From Phenylobacterium sp. NIBR 498073 (lineage in GTDB: Bacteria > Pseudomonadota > Alphaproteobacteria > Caulobacterales > Caulobacteraceae), in NCBI RefSeq assembly GCF_027286305.1, contig NZ_CP114599.1:3505001-3569000 (forward strand): a stretch of 64,000 nucleotides of DNA, in the 5' to 3' direction. The notes below the pieces were generated by a model. It had not been told where the DNA came from and did no database searches. It saw only the letters and a list, made by a program, of their open reading frames with translations. Positions 16,548-25,738 of this stretch are shown piece after piece (position 1 is the stretch's first letter; every line of letters starts with the position of its first letter). Position numbers and translations under genes: made by a program.

Positions 16548-18278
16548 CTAACCTGGCATCGGCAGCTGGAAGTTCGGCGACCAGTGCGTCGCCGTGCCGG
16601 CGCTGACGTACCAGGCCAGCAGCAGCGCACAGATCAGCGCCCCGGGCAGATGACTGCCGGTCCGCCGCCAGGTGAACACCGAGATCACTCCGACCAGCGC
16701 CATCAGCGGCACGAACTGGATGGCGATGATCGTGTTCAGCGGCTCGGCCATCGCCAGCCGGCCGGTCAGGAACAGCGCCCCATACTGGATCGCCAGCAGC
16801 ACCGCGAATCCGAGCGACATCGCGGCCATGCCGGCGAAGTAGTGGCTCCAGCGCCCCTCGCCCGCGACCGCCAGCCGCCCGTGCAGATTGCGCAGGGCGA
16901 CCACGAAGAACACTGTCCACAGCGGCAGATAGGCCAGTGCGAAACCGAATTGGCGCAGGTCGAGCGGCTTCAGCCCCACGACCCAGAAGCGATAGTCGAC
17001 GTGCAGAACGCCGGCGACGACGGCCAGGGTCAGGTAGCCCGCCGCGACCGTCAGCAGCGCGATCGCCGCCGACCTCGGCCAGTCGGCGCCCACCTCCGGG
17101 CGCGGCGCCTTGGTGGCCAGCCCGATGACCAGGGTCAGGGCGGCTCCGCCCAGCGCCCAGACCAGCAGCTGGTTGGTGATCCACTGCGGATAGAGCGGCA
17201 TCGGCAGGAACAGCATTCCCAGCTTCATGAGCGGGAAGAAGGTCACCGCCGGCAGCGCCGCGGTCACGGCGAGGAACAGCCACCAGCGCCGGTCCCGGCG
17301 CGGCGCGGCAGGCCCCAACGCCTGCGGGCGCCGGTCGAGCCGGTGCAGCCAGCGGACGCTGAGCAGGATCTCGAACAACGCCAGCAGCACCGCCGCCATC
17401 CCGGCGAAGGCGATCAGGGTTCCGACCTCCTTCCAGAACCAGATCTGGTCCCCGGCCGGCCGCGGTCGCGCCTCGCCGTCCAGCGTGCGCTGAAGCCAGG
17501 CGACGGTGGGGGCCACGCCGCCGGCCGAAAAATGCTCCCACGGATGCGTGACGGGCGGCACGTGCAGCACCCGCGCTGTCCCGGCGGCGAGATCGCCATA
17601 GACGCGGCCCGGAACAATAGGCTCCTGGGTCCCGAACAACGCCTGCATGGCCGGCGAGCGCGGAACCTCGAATCCACGCGGGACCTGCCACATCAGTTCG
17701 GCGAACTCGTCATGGCCGCCGAACACCAGGGCCAGGTTCCGCAAATCGGCCCTGGCCTTGGAGCCGAACACCGCCCCGATCGCCGGGGTGGAGCCGACGA
17801 GCACCGCGGCGCGGTAGCCGTCCGGATCGGACGCCGCAGCGCCCACGACCGGCCCGCCGCCCAGGCTATGCCCGGCCAGGCCGATATTGGCCTTGTCGAC
17901 CTGCGGCAGGCTCTTGAGGTAGCGCAGCGCCGCCGGCCCGCCGAAGTCGTTGGCCCCGACGATGGCGTCGGAATAGCCGTGCCCCGGCTGGTCCATCGCC
18001 ACCACCACGAAGCCGCGCCGCGCCAGTTCGATGGCGAAGGCCGACTGCATCTCACGCGTATTGATGTAGCCGTGGCTCAGCAGCACCGCAGGCGCCGGAT
18101 GCTCCGCCGTCGCCGAGGCCGGCATGTAGACCAGCGCCGCCAGCGTGGTTCCGCGGTCGCCGGCGAACCGCACGTCGCGCACGCTCACCCCGCCCGCCGT
18201 CTGCACCAGCCAGGCCAGAAGCGCCCCGGTCAGGATCACCGCCAGGCCGCCGATCAGTCCCAGCCACGCCTTGCCCAT
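16548..18278 (-). CDS. Membrane-anchored alpha/beta hydrolase with a multi-helix C-terminal domain
   Basis: This 576-residue protein starts with one transmembrane helix (about 6-28). A hydrolase domain (45-280) follows, with the oxyanion motif LLSHGYIN, nucleophile elbow GHSLGG (S138) and a late His in VTHPWEHF. From about residue 290 it continues with seven or eight hydrophobic helices to the end. Soluble dienelactone-type hydrolases are about 250-300 residues, so the membrane half is an added module. The hydrolase is predicted to lie on the outer face of the cytoplasmic membrane. Function is unknown; a lipid or cell-envelope substrate would suit the architecture. It is convergent with the GNAT gene, three bases away. 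Confidence 0.78.
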   Translation of the reverse strand: MGKAWLGLIGGLAVILTGALLAWLVQTAGGVSVRDVRFAGDRGTTLAALVYMPASATAEHPAPAVLLSHGYINTREMQSAFAIELARRGFVVVAMDQPGHGYSDAIVGANDFGGPAALRYLKSLPQVDKANIGLAGHSLGGGPVVGAAASDPDGYRAAVLVGSTPAIGAVFGSKARADLRNLALVFGGHDEFAELMWQVPRGFEVPRSPAMQALFGTQEPIVPGRVYGDLAAGTARVLHVPPVTHPWEHFSAGGVAPTVAWLQRTLDGEARPRPAGDQIWFWKEVGTLIAFAGMAAVLLALFEILLSVRWLHRLDRRPQALGPAAPRRDRRWWLFLAVTAALPAVTFFPLMKLGMLFLPMPLYPQWITNQLLVWALGGAALTLVIGLATKAPRPEVGADWPRSAAIALLTVAAGYLTLAVVAGVLHVDYRFWVVGLKPLDLRQFGFALAYLPLWTVFFVVALRNLHGRLAVAGEGRWSHYFAGMAAMSLGFAVLLAIQYGALFLTGRLAMAEPLNTIIAIQFVPLMALVGVISVFTWRRTGSHLPGALICALLLAWYVSAGTATHWSPNFQLPMPG

Positions 18279-18525
18279 CGCCCCGCCCCGAACGTCGTTA
18301 TTCCGAAACTATGGGCGCGGCCGCCGCCTTCGCGCAATCACCTGCAGGCGCCTATTTATTGGGCGCCGACGCCGCGCGACCGCGGGATTTGTCCGAGCAA
18401 CGCCGATCTCGCCGACGCCTCGCGTACAGCCGCGCTCACAAAGTCGTCTCGCCCCGTTTTCGTCTCCGTTCCGACGCGCAAAGCTGTTAGGAGACGGTTC
18501 GGGAAAAGGGAGAGAAACTCGCCTG

Positions 18526-20784
18526 ATGGCCATGCCGGGGATCGCGGTTCGGGGACAACGCAGTCTGCTGCGGCAGATTCGCGAAGCGCTCGCCTCGGGC
18601 GGGCCGGCCCAATCGCGCCTGGACATTGTGGTCCGGATCATCGCCCGCTCGATGGTCGCCGAGGTCTGCTCGCTCTACATGCGCCGCGCCAGCGGCGACA
18701 TGGAACTGTTCGCCACCGAGGGTCTGGACCCCGGCGCCGTCCACGTCACCCGCATGAAGCCCGGCGAGGGCCTGGTCGGCGAGATCATGCGCCTCGGCCG
18801 GCCGCTGAACCTCTCTGACGCCCCCAATCATCCGGCCTTCTCCTATCGTCCGGAGACCGGCGAAGACCCGTTCCACGCCTTCATGGGCGTGCCGCTTCTG
18901 CGCGGCGGCCGCGCGATCGGCGTGCTGGTCGTCCAGAACCGCACCGAGCGGGTCTATACCGACGACGAGGTCGAGGACCTGCAGATCGTCGCCATGGTGC
19001 TGGCCGAAATGGTCGCCGGCAGCGAGTTGGAGGGCGAGCTCAAAGGCGTCGAGATCGCGCCCCACCGGCCCGAACGGCTGATCGGCTCGCGCTTCGCCGA
19101 CGGCCTGGCGCTCGGCGTCGCCGTCCTGCACGAGCCGCCGGTCGCCCCTTCGCAGCTGCTGGCCGAAGACGTCGTGGCCGAAGAGACTCGCCTGAAGACG
19201 GCGATCCTCGGGCTGCAGGCCCAGATCGACGACATGCTGACCGGCGAACACGGTCTGGTCGACGCCTCCTACGAGGTGCTCGAAACCTACAAGATGTTCG
19301 CCCACGACCGCGGCTGGAACCGCAGCCTGGAGGACGCGGTCCGCAACGGCCTCACCGCAGAAGCCGCGGTCGAGCGGGTCCGCTCCGAGCACCGCGCCCG
19401 TCTGGGCCAGGCCCGCGATCCCTATCTGCGCGAACGCCTGCACGATTTCGAGGACTTGGCCGACCGGCTGCTGCGCCACCTGTCGGGCGACGGGCACGCC
19501 GCCCGCGACCTGCCCGAGAACGCCATCCTGATCGCGCGGAACCTCGGCCCGGCCGACCTGCTCGAATACGACCGCACCAAGCTGGCCGGCCTGTTGCTGG
19601 AGGAAGGCTCCTCGGCCAGCCACGCGGCGATCGTCGCCCGCGCCCTCGACATTCCCTGCGTCGGTCGCCTGCCCGGCCTGCGCGACAAGGTGTCGGAGGG
19701 CGATCCGGTCATCGTCGACGCCGAGACCGGCGAGGCCTATCTGCGCCCGCGCGTCGACGTCGTGAAAGCGCTGCACGCCCGGCTGGAGGTGCGCCTGCAG
19801 CGACGCGCCGAGTTCGCCAAGCTGCGCGACACCCCGGCCTTCACCCGCGACGGAGCCAAGGTCACCCTGCTGATGAACGCCGGACTGGACGTCGACCTCG
19901 ACATCCTCGGCGAGACCGGCGCAGAGGGCATCGGCCTGTTCCGCACCGAATTCCAGTTCATGGTCGCCGAGGAGATGCCGCGCTTCAACGCGCAGACTGC
20001 GCTCTACGGCCGGGTGATGGACGCCGCCGGCGACCGGCCGGTGACCTTCCGCACCCTCGACCTCGGCGGCGACAAGGTGCTGCCATACCTGGAGGCCGAG
20101 CGCGAGGAGAACCCCGCTCTTGGCTGGCGCGCGATCCGGATGGGCCTGGACCGCCCGGCCCTGCTGCGCCTGCAGTTGCGCGCCCTGATCGCCGCCGCCC
20201 GCGGCCGGCCGCTGCGCATCATGTTCCCGCTGGTCGCCAGCGTGGACGAGTTCCGCGCGGCCCGCGCCCTGGTCGATCACGAGGTCGCCTGGGCCCAACG
20301 CCGCGGCCGCCCGGCCCCCTCGCGCCTCGACGTCGGGGCGATGATCGAGGCGCCGGCGGTGGTCTGGCACCTGGACGCTCTGCTTCCGATGACTGATTTC
20401 GTCAGCGTCGGCACCAATGACCTGATGCAATACCTGTTCGCCGCCGACCGCGGGAACCCGCGGGTGTCGGACCGCTACGACTTCCTCTCGCCGCCGGCCC
20501 TGCGCGCGCTCGAGACTATCCAGAAGGCCTGCGAGGAGACCGGCACGCCGGTGTCGGTCTGCGGCGAGATGGCGGGTCGGCCGCTGGAGGCGTTCGCCCT
20601 TGTAGCGCTTGGGTTTGACCGCCTCTCGATGCCGCCGGCCGGCATCGGCCCGGTCAAGCAGATGGTGCTCTCCTGCGACCGCGAGGCGGCTCGTCGCGGC
20701 GTCACCGCCCTGTTGCGCGGCTCGGCCGGATCGGTCCGGAACGAGATCGAAACCCTCGCCCGAAAATTGTATTTGGCCATCTGA
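18526..20784 (+). CDS. ptsP: Phosphoenolpyruvate-protein phosphotransferase PtsP (nitrogen PTS enzyme I)
   Basis: The 752-residue product has an N-terminal GAF domain (about 25-165) and then the enzyme I core. The phosphorylated His is H366 in SSASHAAIV, with PEP-binding segments GLFRTEFQFM and SVGTNDLMQYLFA and the cysteine of VSVCGEMAG. EI-Ntr passes phosphate from PEP to NPr and EIIA-Ntr, and in Caulobacter it links glutamine level to (p)ppGpp. The GAF domain is the expected nitrogen sensor. The frame is open upstream to 18145, but that part is antisense to the hydrolase; ATG 18526 follows a GGGAG about 13 bases upstream. Confidence 0.95.
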   Translation: MAMPGIAVRGQRSLLRQIREALASGGPAQSRLDIVVRIIARSMVAEVCSLYMRRASGDMELFATEGLDPGAVHVTRMKPGEGLVGEIMRLGRPLNLSDAPNHPAFSYRPETGEDPFHAFMGVPLLRGGRAIGVLVVQNRTERVYTDDEVEDLQIVAMVLAEMVAGSELEGELKGVEIAPHRPERLIGSRFADGLALGVAVLHEPPVAPSQLLAEDVVAEETRLKTAILGLQAQIDDMLTGEHGLVDASYEVLETYKMFAHDRGWNRSLEDAVRNGLTAEAAVERVRSEHRARLGQARDPYLRERLHDFEDLADRLLRHLSGDGHAARDLPENAILIARNLGPADLLEYDRTKLAGLLLEEGSSASHAAIVARALDIPCVGRLPGLRDKVSEGDPVIVDAETGEAYLRPRVDVVKALHARLEVRLQRRAEFAKLRDTPAFTRDGAKVTLLMNAGLDVDLDILGETGAEGIGLFRTEFQFMVAEEMPRFNAQTALYGRVMDAAGDRPVTFRTLDLGGDKVLPYLEAEREENPALGWRAIRMGLDRPALLRLQLRALIAAARGRPLRIMFPLVASVDEFRAARALVDHEVAWAQRRGRPAPSRLDVGAMIEAPAVVWHLDALLPMTDFVSVGTNDLMQYLFAADRGNPRVSDRYDFLSPPALRALETIQKACEETGTPVSVCGEMAGRPLEAFALVALGFDRLSMPPAGIGPVKQMVLSCDREAARRGVTALLRGSAGSVRNEIETLARKLYLAI

Positions 20785-20831
20785 CGATCGCCCGGAAGGG
20801 ACGCTGCGTCGCACCCCCGCACCCGATTAGC

Positions 20832-20848
20832 GCATTGAATTTCAATGC
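20832..20848. promoter_or_regulatory. 17-base palindrome in AT-rich gap before rodZ
   Basis: GCATTGAA-T-TTCAATGC is a perfect inverted repeat around one central base. It lies in a 169-base gap between ptsP and rodZ that is much more AT-rich than its surroundings. ATATCCACA at 20857, one mismatch from a DnaA box, lies close by. A protein-binding site is likely; which protein is unknown. Confidence 0.45.
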
Positions 20849-20953
20849 CTAGGATGATATCCACAACCCAATATTAAGATCTTTACTGTAAATCTGGCAG
20901 GGCGCGACTTCGCCTTTAGATCGTAAACGCTAGCAAGAGGCGCCAAAGTAGCC

Positions 20954-21952
20954 ATGCCGCTCGATACTGGCGGGGTTACCAGTCTGGATTTGCGTAACGG
21001 CGGTGATCGCGAGACCAACCGCGCCGGCGGCCTGACCCCATCCCTCGAAGTTGGACCCGATATTGGCGCCGCGCTGAAGGCCGCCCGGGAACTTCGCGGT
21101 CTCAACCTGCAGGAACTGGCCGACTCCACGCGAATTCGCCGCAGCTACCTGGCGGCGATTGAAGAAATGCGCCTGGACGAACTGCCCTCGCGCCCGTTCA
21201 CCATCGGCTACATCCGCGCCTACGCCGCAGCGCTGGGCCTCGACGGCGACGCCGCGGTCGAACGCTTCCGCCGCGACGAACCGGTCACCGACACCGCCTT
21301 GCGTGCGCCCGTCGGCGTCGTCGAATCGAAGGACCCGCGGCTAACCCTGGTGATCGGCGGCGGCATGCTGGTCATCGCCGCGATCGTGCTCTGGAACGTC
21401 GCCCAGCGGGCCATGACCGCCGAGGCGCCGCCGCCGCACACCGCACCGGCCGCCGCCATCGCCAAGGCCAAGCTCGGCGCGCCCGCCGGTCCGGTCGCGC
21501 TCGGCGCGCCGCTGCCGGCCCCGGTCGAATCCACCACCCCGACGCCCTACGAGACCCCGGGCCTGGCCGAAGCCACTGCGGCAGGCGGCTCGTCCGACGC
21601 CGTCGTCGCCGCCAAGAAGGCCGCCGCCGCCGCGCCCAAGGCCGAGCCGGCCGCCCCGACCGAGCCCCTGCCTCCGACCTTCGTGGCGCGCGGGACGGTC
21701 TATGGCGCCGACCCGGCCGCTTCGCTGGTCACGCTCCAGGCTCGCAAGGGCGCCTCGCTGATCGTCCGGGGCGCCGGCGGCGCGGCCTACTTCGCCCGCC
21801 AGCTGTCGGCGGGCCAGGCCTACCGCGTCCCGAACCTGAAGGGCCTGACCCTCGAGGTCACCGACCCGGCAGCCTTCCAGGTGTTCGTCGGCGGCCAGAG
21901 CAAGGGCCTGATGCCCGCGCCCACCATCGCCGCCGAGAAGCTTGCGGGCTAG
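20954..21952 (+). CDS. rodZ: RodZ-type cytoskeletal helix-turn-helix membrane protein
   Basis: The 332-residue product has a cytoplasmic HTH domain (about 36-100, with LKAARELRGLNLQELADSTR), one transmembrane helix (129-148), a long Ala/Pro-rich linker and a C-terminal DUF4115-like beta domain (about 245-325). This is the RodZ layout; RodZ binds MreB and couples it to the wall-synthesis machinery. Length and domain order match alphaproteobacterial RodZ. The gene follows ptsP on the same strand after a gap that carries a palindrome and probably its own promoter. Confidence 0.88.
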   Translation: MPLDTGGVTSLDLRNGGDRETNRAGGLTPSLEVGPDIGAALKAARELRGLNLQELADSTRIRRSYLAAIEEMRLDELPSRPFTIGYIRAYAAALGLDGDAAVERFRRDEPVTDTALRAPVGVVESKDPRLTLVIGGGMLVIAAIVLWNVAQRAMTAEAPPPHTAPAAAIAKAKLGAPAGPVALGAPLPAPVESTTPTPYETPGLAEATAAGGSSDAVVAAKKAAAAAPKAEPAAPTEPLPPTFVARGTVYGADPAASLVTLQARKGASLIVRGAGGAAYFARQLSAGQAYRVPNLKGLTLEVTDPAAFQVFVGGQSKGLMPAPTIAAEKLAG

Positions 21953-22007
21953 CCTCGCGGCGGCGTCTCGGCGAAGTTGCCCTCCGATTCAGTACGGAGG
22001 TTCAGTC

Positions 22008-22796
22008 ATGGTCGCAGGCGCTACAGACAGCGGAGCACACCCCAGCAACGCCGAGCAGATGGCCTCGCCCTCCTACCGGCTGGCCGCGCTCGACGAGGAT
22101 TTTCTGCTCGGCGACTCGATGCGCGGGGTCCGCTTCCTGCTGGAGTACGCCAAGGCGGAGGACGCGCTGCGCGCCTGGGGCGTGCGCTCGACCATCGTGG
22201 TGTTCGGCAGCGCCCGCATCTCCGAGACCGGCCCCGGCCGTCATGCCTCCTGGTACGCCGCGGCGCGCGAGTTCGGCAAAATCGCCTCCCAACGCGGCGG
22301 CGCCCTTTTGAGCAACGGCGGTCCGCGCGACAACGTCATCGCCACCGGAGGCGGACCCGGCGTGATGGAGGCGGCCAACCGCGGCGCGGTCGACGCCGGC
22401 GCCCCGACGATCGGGTTTAACATCACCCTGCCCTTCGAGCAGGAGCCCAACGCCTATTCGACCCCCGACCTGACTTTCCGCTTCCACTACTTCGCCATGC
22501 GCAAGATGCACCTGGCCATGCGCGCCAACGCCCTGGTGGTGTTCCCGGGCGGGTTCGGCACCCTGGACGAGCTGTTCGAGATCCTCACCCTGCGCCAGAC
22601 TGACAAGGCGCCGCGGATTCCGGTCGTGCTGTTTGACGAAGCCTATTGGCGCTCGGTGATCAACTTCGACGCCATGATCGCTGAAGGCATGATCAAGGCC
22701 TCCGATCTCGACCTCTTCACCTTCGCCGAGAGCGCCGAGCAGGTCTGGACCCAGCTGGTCGCCGGCGGGGTCAAGTACGGCGAAGATCTAACCTGA
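22008..22796 (+). CDS. LOG-family (TIGR00730-like) phosphoribohydrolase
   Basis: ATG 22008 has GGAGG seven bases upstream and gives 262 residues. The family motifs are GGGPGVMEAANRGA (114-127) and PGGFGTLDELFE (180-191). LOG proteins cleave cytokinin nucleotides or related N6-modified AMP and were long misnamed lysine decarboxylases. This longer bacterial type has an N-terminal extension of about 60 residues; its real substrate is uncertain. It lies between rodZ and ispG on the same strand with short gaps and is probably part of one transcription unit. Confidence 0.88.
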   Translation: MVAGATDSGAHPSNAEQMASPSYRLAALDEDFLLGDSMRGVRFLLEYAKAEDALRAWGVRSTIVVFGSARISETGPGRHASWYAAAREFGKIASQRGGALLSNGGPRDNVIATGGGPGVMEAANRGAVDAGAPTIGFNITLPFEQEPNAYSTPDLTFRFHYFAMRKMHLAMRANALVVFPGGFGTLDELFEILTLRQTDKAPRIPVVLFDEAYWRSVINFDAMIAEGMIKASDLDLFTFAESAEQVWTQLVAGGVKYGEDLT

Positions 22797-22877
22797 CCCC
22801 ATGCGCGGCCGCGCTGCTCCGTCACGGCGCGGCGCGGCCTCGCGTTTTCCGACGGAAGGCCCTATTTTCCGCCCGTC

Positions 22878-24020
22878 ATGACCGTGCAAGATCACACCCA
22901 CGTCCGCCCCTGGCGCTCCATCGACCGCCGGATCTCGCGCAAGATCCGCGTCGGCAAGGTCGAGGTGGGCGGCGACGCCCCGATCACGGTCCAATCGATG
23001 ACCAACACGCTGACGGCCGACGCAGCCGCGACCCTCGAGCAGATCCGTCAGCTCGAGGAGGCCGGCGCCGACATCGTCCGCGTCTCCTGCCCCGACGTTG
23101 AGTCCACCGCGGCGTTCAAGACCATCGCCCGCGAGGCCAGGGTCCCGCTCGTGGCCGACATCCACTTCCACTACAAGCGCGGCATCGAGGCGGCCCAGGC
23201 AGGCGCGGCCTGCCTGCGGATCAATCCGGGCAACATCGGATCGTCGGCCCGCGTCAAGGAGGTCATCCAGGCGGCCCGCGACCACGGCTGCTCGATGCGG
23301 ATCGGCGTCAACGCCGGCAGCCTGGAGCCGCACCTGCTTGAGAAGTACGGCGAGCCCTGCCCGGCCGCGATGGTCGAAAGCGCCCTCGACCATGCCCGCA
23401 TCCTGCAGGACAACGACTTCCACGAGTTCAAGATCAGCGTGAAGGCCTCCGACGTGTTCATGACCGTCGCGGCCTACCAGCAGCTGGCCGAGGCCATTGA
23501 CTGCCCGCTGCATGTCGGCATCACCGAGGCGGGCGCGACCCGCACCGGCACCGTGAAATCCTCGATCGGCATGGGCTCTCTGCTCTGGGCCGGCATCGGC
23601 GACACCATCCGCGTCAGCCTGGCCGCCGACCCGGTCGAGGAGATCAAGGTCGGCTTCGACATCCTGAAGTCGCTGGGCCTGCGCCACCGCGGCGTGAACA
23701 TCATCGCCTGCCCGTCCTGTGCGCGTCAGGGCTTCAACGTCATCCAGACCGTCGAGACGCTTGAGAAACGCCTGGCCCACATCGCCACGCCGATGAGCCT
23801 CTCGATCATCGGCTGCGTCGTGAACGGCCCGGGCGAGGCGCTGATGACCGACGTCGGCTTCACCGGCGGCGGCAAGGGCGCGGGCATGGTCTATCTGGCC
23901 GGCAAGCCGGACCACAAGATGGACAACGAGAAGATGGTCGACCACATCGTCGAGCTGGTCGAGGCCAAGGCCGCCGAACTCGCCAAGGCCGAGCAGGCCG
24001 CGCTGCAGGCCGCCGAATAG
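22878..24020 (+). CDS. ispG: (E)-4-hydroxy-3-methylbut-2-enyl-diphosphate synthase, GcpE
   Basis: IspG reduces the cyclic diphosphate MEcPP to HMBPP in the MEP isoprenoid pathway using a [4Fe-4S] cluster. The cluster ligands are C278 and C281 (ACPSCARQG), C313 and E320 ([11 protein letters not shown]). The TIM-barrel half begins at about residue 25 with [15 protein letters not shown]. The 380-residue length is right for the bacterial two-domain form. It sits 81 bases after the LOG gene. Confidence 0.97.
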   Translation: MTVQDHTHVRPWRSIDRRISRKIRVGKVEVGGDAPITVQSMTNTLTADAAATLEQIRQLEEAGADIVRVSCPDVESTAAFKTIAREARVPLVADIHFHYKRGIEAAQAGAACLRINPGNIGSSARVKEVIQAARDHGCSMRIGVNAGSLEPHLLEKYGEPCPAAMVESALDHARILQDNDFHEFKISVKASDVFMTVAAYQQLAEAIDCPLHVGITEAGATRTGTVKSSIGMGSLLWAGIGDTIRVSLAADPVEEIKVGFDILKSLGLRHRGVNIIACPSCARQGFNVIQTVETLEKRLAHIATPMSLSIIGCVVNGPGEALMTDVGFTGGGKGAGMVYLAGKPDHKMDNEKMVDHIVELVEAKAAELAKAEQAALQAAE

Positions 24021-24080
24021 ATCACACGTTATATGAACTTTGTCGGGCTGCTATTCGCGCCCCGCGAAATACCCTAGACC

Positions 24081-24563
24081 TTGGAGCGAGTGCTCTGGGG
24101 TATTGATTTGACTACCTTCTCTCAAGTTCCAGCCGACACCCGCCGCGCGGTCGTCCGCATCGTCGCCACCGAAATGACCAAGGTCTCAAGCGCCATGGCC
24201 AAGGTCCATGGCGACGACGTAATCGAGTACTTCGTCTTCACCGCCCTGTGGGTGCTGAACTCCGGCCACCTGATCGGCGACCCGCGCTACGTTCAGTTGA
24301 AATCCATTCCGCCGGACGCACTGCGCAAACCGGCCAGCCTCGACGAACTGCGCCTCGCCCTGCCGATGCCCGACGACATTCTCCGGACCTATGTGCAGCG
24401 CCTGCTGGACAAGGGCCTGGTCGAGGAGGTCTCCGGTAAGCTGGTCGTTCCAACCGCGGTCTTCACCCAGCCGGAGATGCTTCAGGGAACGGCCGAGCTC
24501 TACGAGAGCGTCGTGAAGATGGTCACGTCTCTGCGCTCGGCGGGTTTCTCGTTCGGCGACTGA
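24081..24563 (+). CDS. Protein of unknown function, first of a tandem paralogue pair
   Basis: Up to 160 residues with no recognised domain. The start is unclear: TTG 24081, GTG 24090 and TTG 24108 are all in frame, the last with GGGG seven bases upstream. The product is predicted mainly helical with a winged-helix-like end (ILRTYVQRLLDKGLVEEVSGKLVVPTAVFT). It shares many positions with the product of 24736-25203, including HG-DV---FVFT--W--N, L-GD-RY and P-AVFT-PEM. There is no signal peptide or membrane helix, so it is cytoplasmic. The C-terminal pattern suggests a MarR/PadR-like regulator, but no DNA-binding function can be claimed. An intergenic hairpin follows at once. Confidence 0.7.
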   Translation: MERVLWGIDLTTFSQVPADTRRAVVRIVATEMTKVSSAMAKVHGDDVIEYFVFTALWVLNSGHLIGDPRYVQLKSIPPDALRKPASLDELRLALPMPDDILRTYVQRLLDKGLVEEVSGKLVVPTAVFTQPEMLQGTAELYESVVKMVTSLRSAGFSFGD

Positions 24564-24566
24564 CCC

Positions 24567-24604
24567 AGAGCAGTTTCCGATCTGATTAGATCAGAAATTG
24601 CTCT
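24567..24604. repeat. Intergenic hairpin repeat (AGAGCA...TGCTCT type)
   Basis: AGAGCA (24567-24572) pairs with TGCTCT (24599-24604), and inside it TCTGAT (24581-24586) pairs with ATCAGA (24590-24595). The same kind of element, with related sequence, recurs at 26879-26914. It begins four bases after a stop codon and may act as a terminator. Confidence 0.75.
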
Positions 24605-24735
24605 GGAATTTCTGAGTTCAAAACATTTACTTCGCCGAGCCGGTAGCCACTTCGGCGGACAACGCTCTGGACGGTTGACCAGGCCCTCGCCGGTTCGCAT
24701 AGGTCGTTCGGCGAACACGATTCGAAGGGGCGATC

Positions 24736-25203
24736 ATGGACGCAGCAACCGACAATCGGCGCGCCGTGCTCCGCACCGGCACGTTCGAGATCCTCGCCGC
24801 CCTTCGTTCCTTCGCCCGGCTGCACGGCGGCGACGTCTTCGCCCTGCTGGTGTTCACCACCATCTGGAGCGCCAACGGCGAGAACCTGCTCGGCGACGCG
24901 CGCTATGCCGGCCTGCACAACATCGGCCCGGACAAGGGCAGCCTGCCGATCACCGACGCAGCCTTGCGCAAGGCCATCGGTGCGCCGGCCGAGGTCGTCG
25001 ACCGCTATGTCGAGGCGTTTATCTCCCTGGGGGTCATCGAGCGCGTCCCGGGCGGGCTGATCGCACCGGCCGCCGTCTTCACCTCGCCGGAGATGATGGA
25101 CGCCGCCGAGGAGTTCTACGCGCGCATCCAAGGGCTTGGCGGCGCGCTGCGGGCCGTGGGATTCGAGCTTCTTGCGCCTGAGCCGCCGCCCCTCCGCGCC
25201 TGA
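24736..25203 (+). CDS. Protein of unknown function, second of a tandem paralogue pair
   Basis: The 155-residue product aligns along most of its length with the gene 170 bases upstream. Shared features are HGGDVFALLVFTTIWSAN, LLGDARYAGLHNI, a segment YVEAFISLGVIERVPGGL and the near-identical PAAVFTSPEM. The N-terminal 30 residues differ. The ATG follows GAAGGGGCGATC, a good ribosome site. Like its paralogue it looks cytoplasmic with a winged-helix-like C-terminal half; function is unknown. Similarity is moderate, so the duplication is probably old. Confidence 0.7.
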   Translation: MDAATDNRRAVLRTGTFEILAALRSFARLHGGDVFALLVFTTIWSANGENLLGDARYAGLHNIGPDKGSLPITDAALRKAIGAPAEVVDRYVEAFISLGVIERVPGGLIAPAAVFTSPEMMDAAEEFYARIQGLGGALRAVGFELLAPEPPPLRA

Positions 25204-25322
25204 CCGACGGTCCGCGAACGTCGTTTCAAATTGAACATTGTCAAAGATGACGCCTGCGTCACCTCTTGCGCTCGCGTCGCAGCCTTGGTTAGGTGCCCGG
25301 CCTAAACCCAGGGAGGGACACC

Positions 25323-25616
25323 ATGTCCGCGGACGGCAACTGGAAGATCACCATCAACTCGCCGATGGGCGCTCAAGAGGTCGAAGCCTCGATCACCACG
25401 AGCGGCGACACCTTCACCGGCCAGACCAAAGGCCGGATGGGTGAACAGGCCATCGAAGGCAAGGTTTCGGGCGACACCCTGACCTGGTCCACCGCCATCA
25501 CCCAACCGATGCCGATGACCCTCGAATTCTCGGCCACCGTGTCGGGCGACTCGATGAGCGGCAACGTGAAGCTGGGCGCCTTCGGCTCGGCTCCGCTCTC
25601 GGGCGTGCGCGTCTAA
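25323..25616 (+). CDS. Small beta-rich protein of unknown function
   Basis: ATG 25323 is preceded by AGGGAGGG and gives 97 residues. The chain alternates polar and hydrophobic residues with repeats such as [20 protein letters not shown] and [11 protein letters not shown], which suggests three or four beta hairpins of a small barrel or lipocalin-like half. There is no signal peptide. A strong terminator lies 29 bases downstream, so it is probably a single-gene transcript. Function is unknown. Confidence 0.72.
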   Translation: MSADGNWKITINSPMGAQEVEASITTSGDTFTGQTKGRMGEQAIEGKVSGDTLTWSTAITQPMPMTLEFSATVSGDSMSGNVKLGAFGSAPLSGVRV

Positions 25617-25644
25617 GACGTTTTTCCGCTTCAGCGGACGGATG

Positions 25645-25673
25645 GGCCCTCTCCTCGCGGAGAGGGCCTTTTT
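25645..25673 (+). terminator. Intrinsic terminator
   Basis: GGCCCTCTCC (25645-25654), loop TCGC, GGAGAGGGCC (25659-25668), then five T. It ends the small beta-rich protein gene and insulates prfA, whose start is 65 bases further on. Confidence 0.92.
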
Positions 25674-25738
25674 CGTTGGAGACCCGCCGCGAGGGCGCTA
25701 GAGAAGCCTCCCTTCATTTCAGCCGCGACTGGAACCCC

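Noticed and set aside
18279..18525. Extension of ptsP to an upstream start at 18145
   Set aside because: The added 127 codons run antisense through the hydrolase gene and resemble no PtsP N-terminus.
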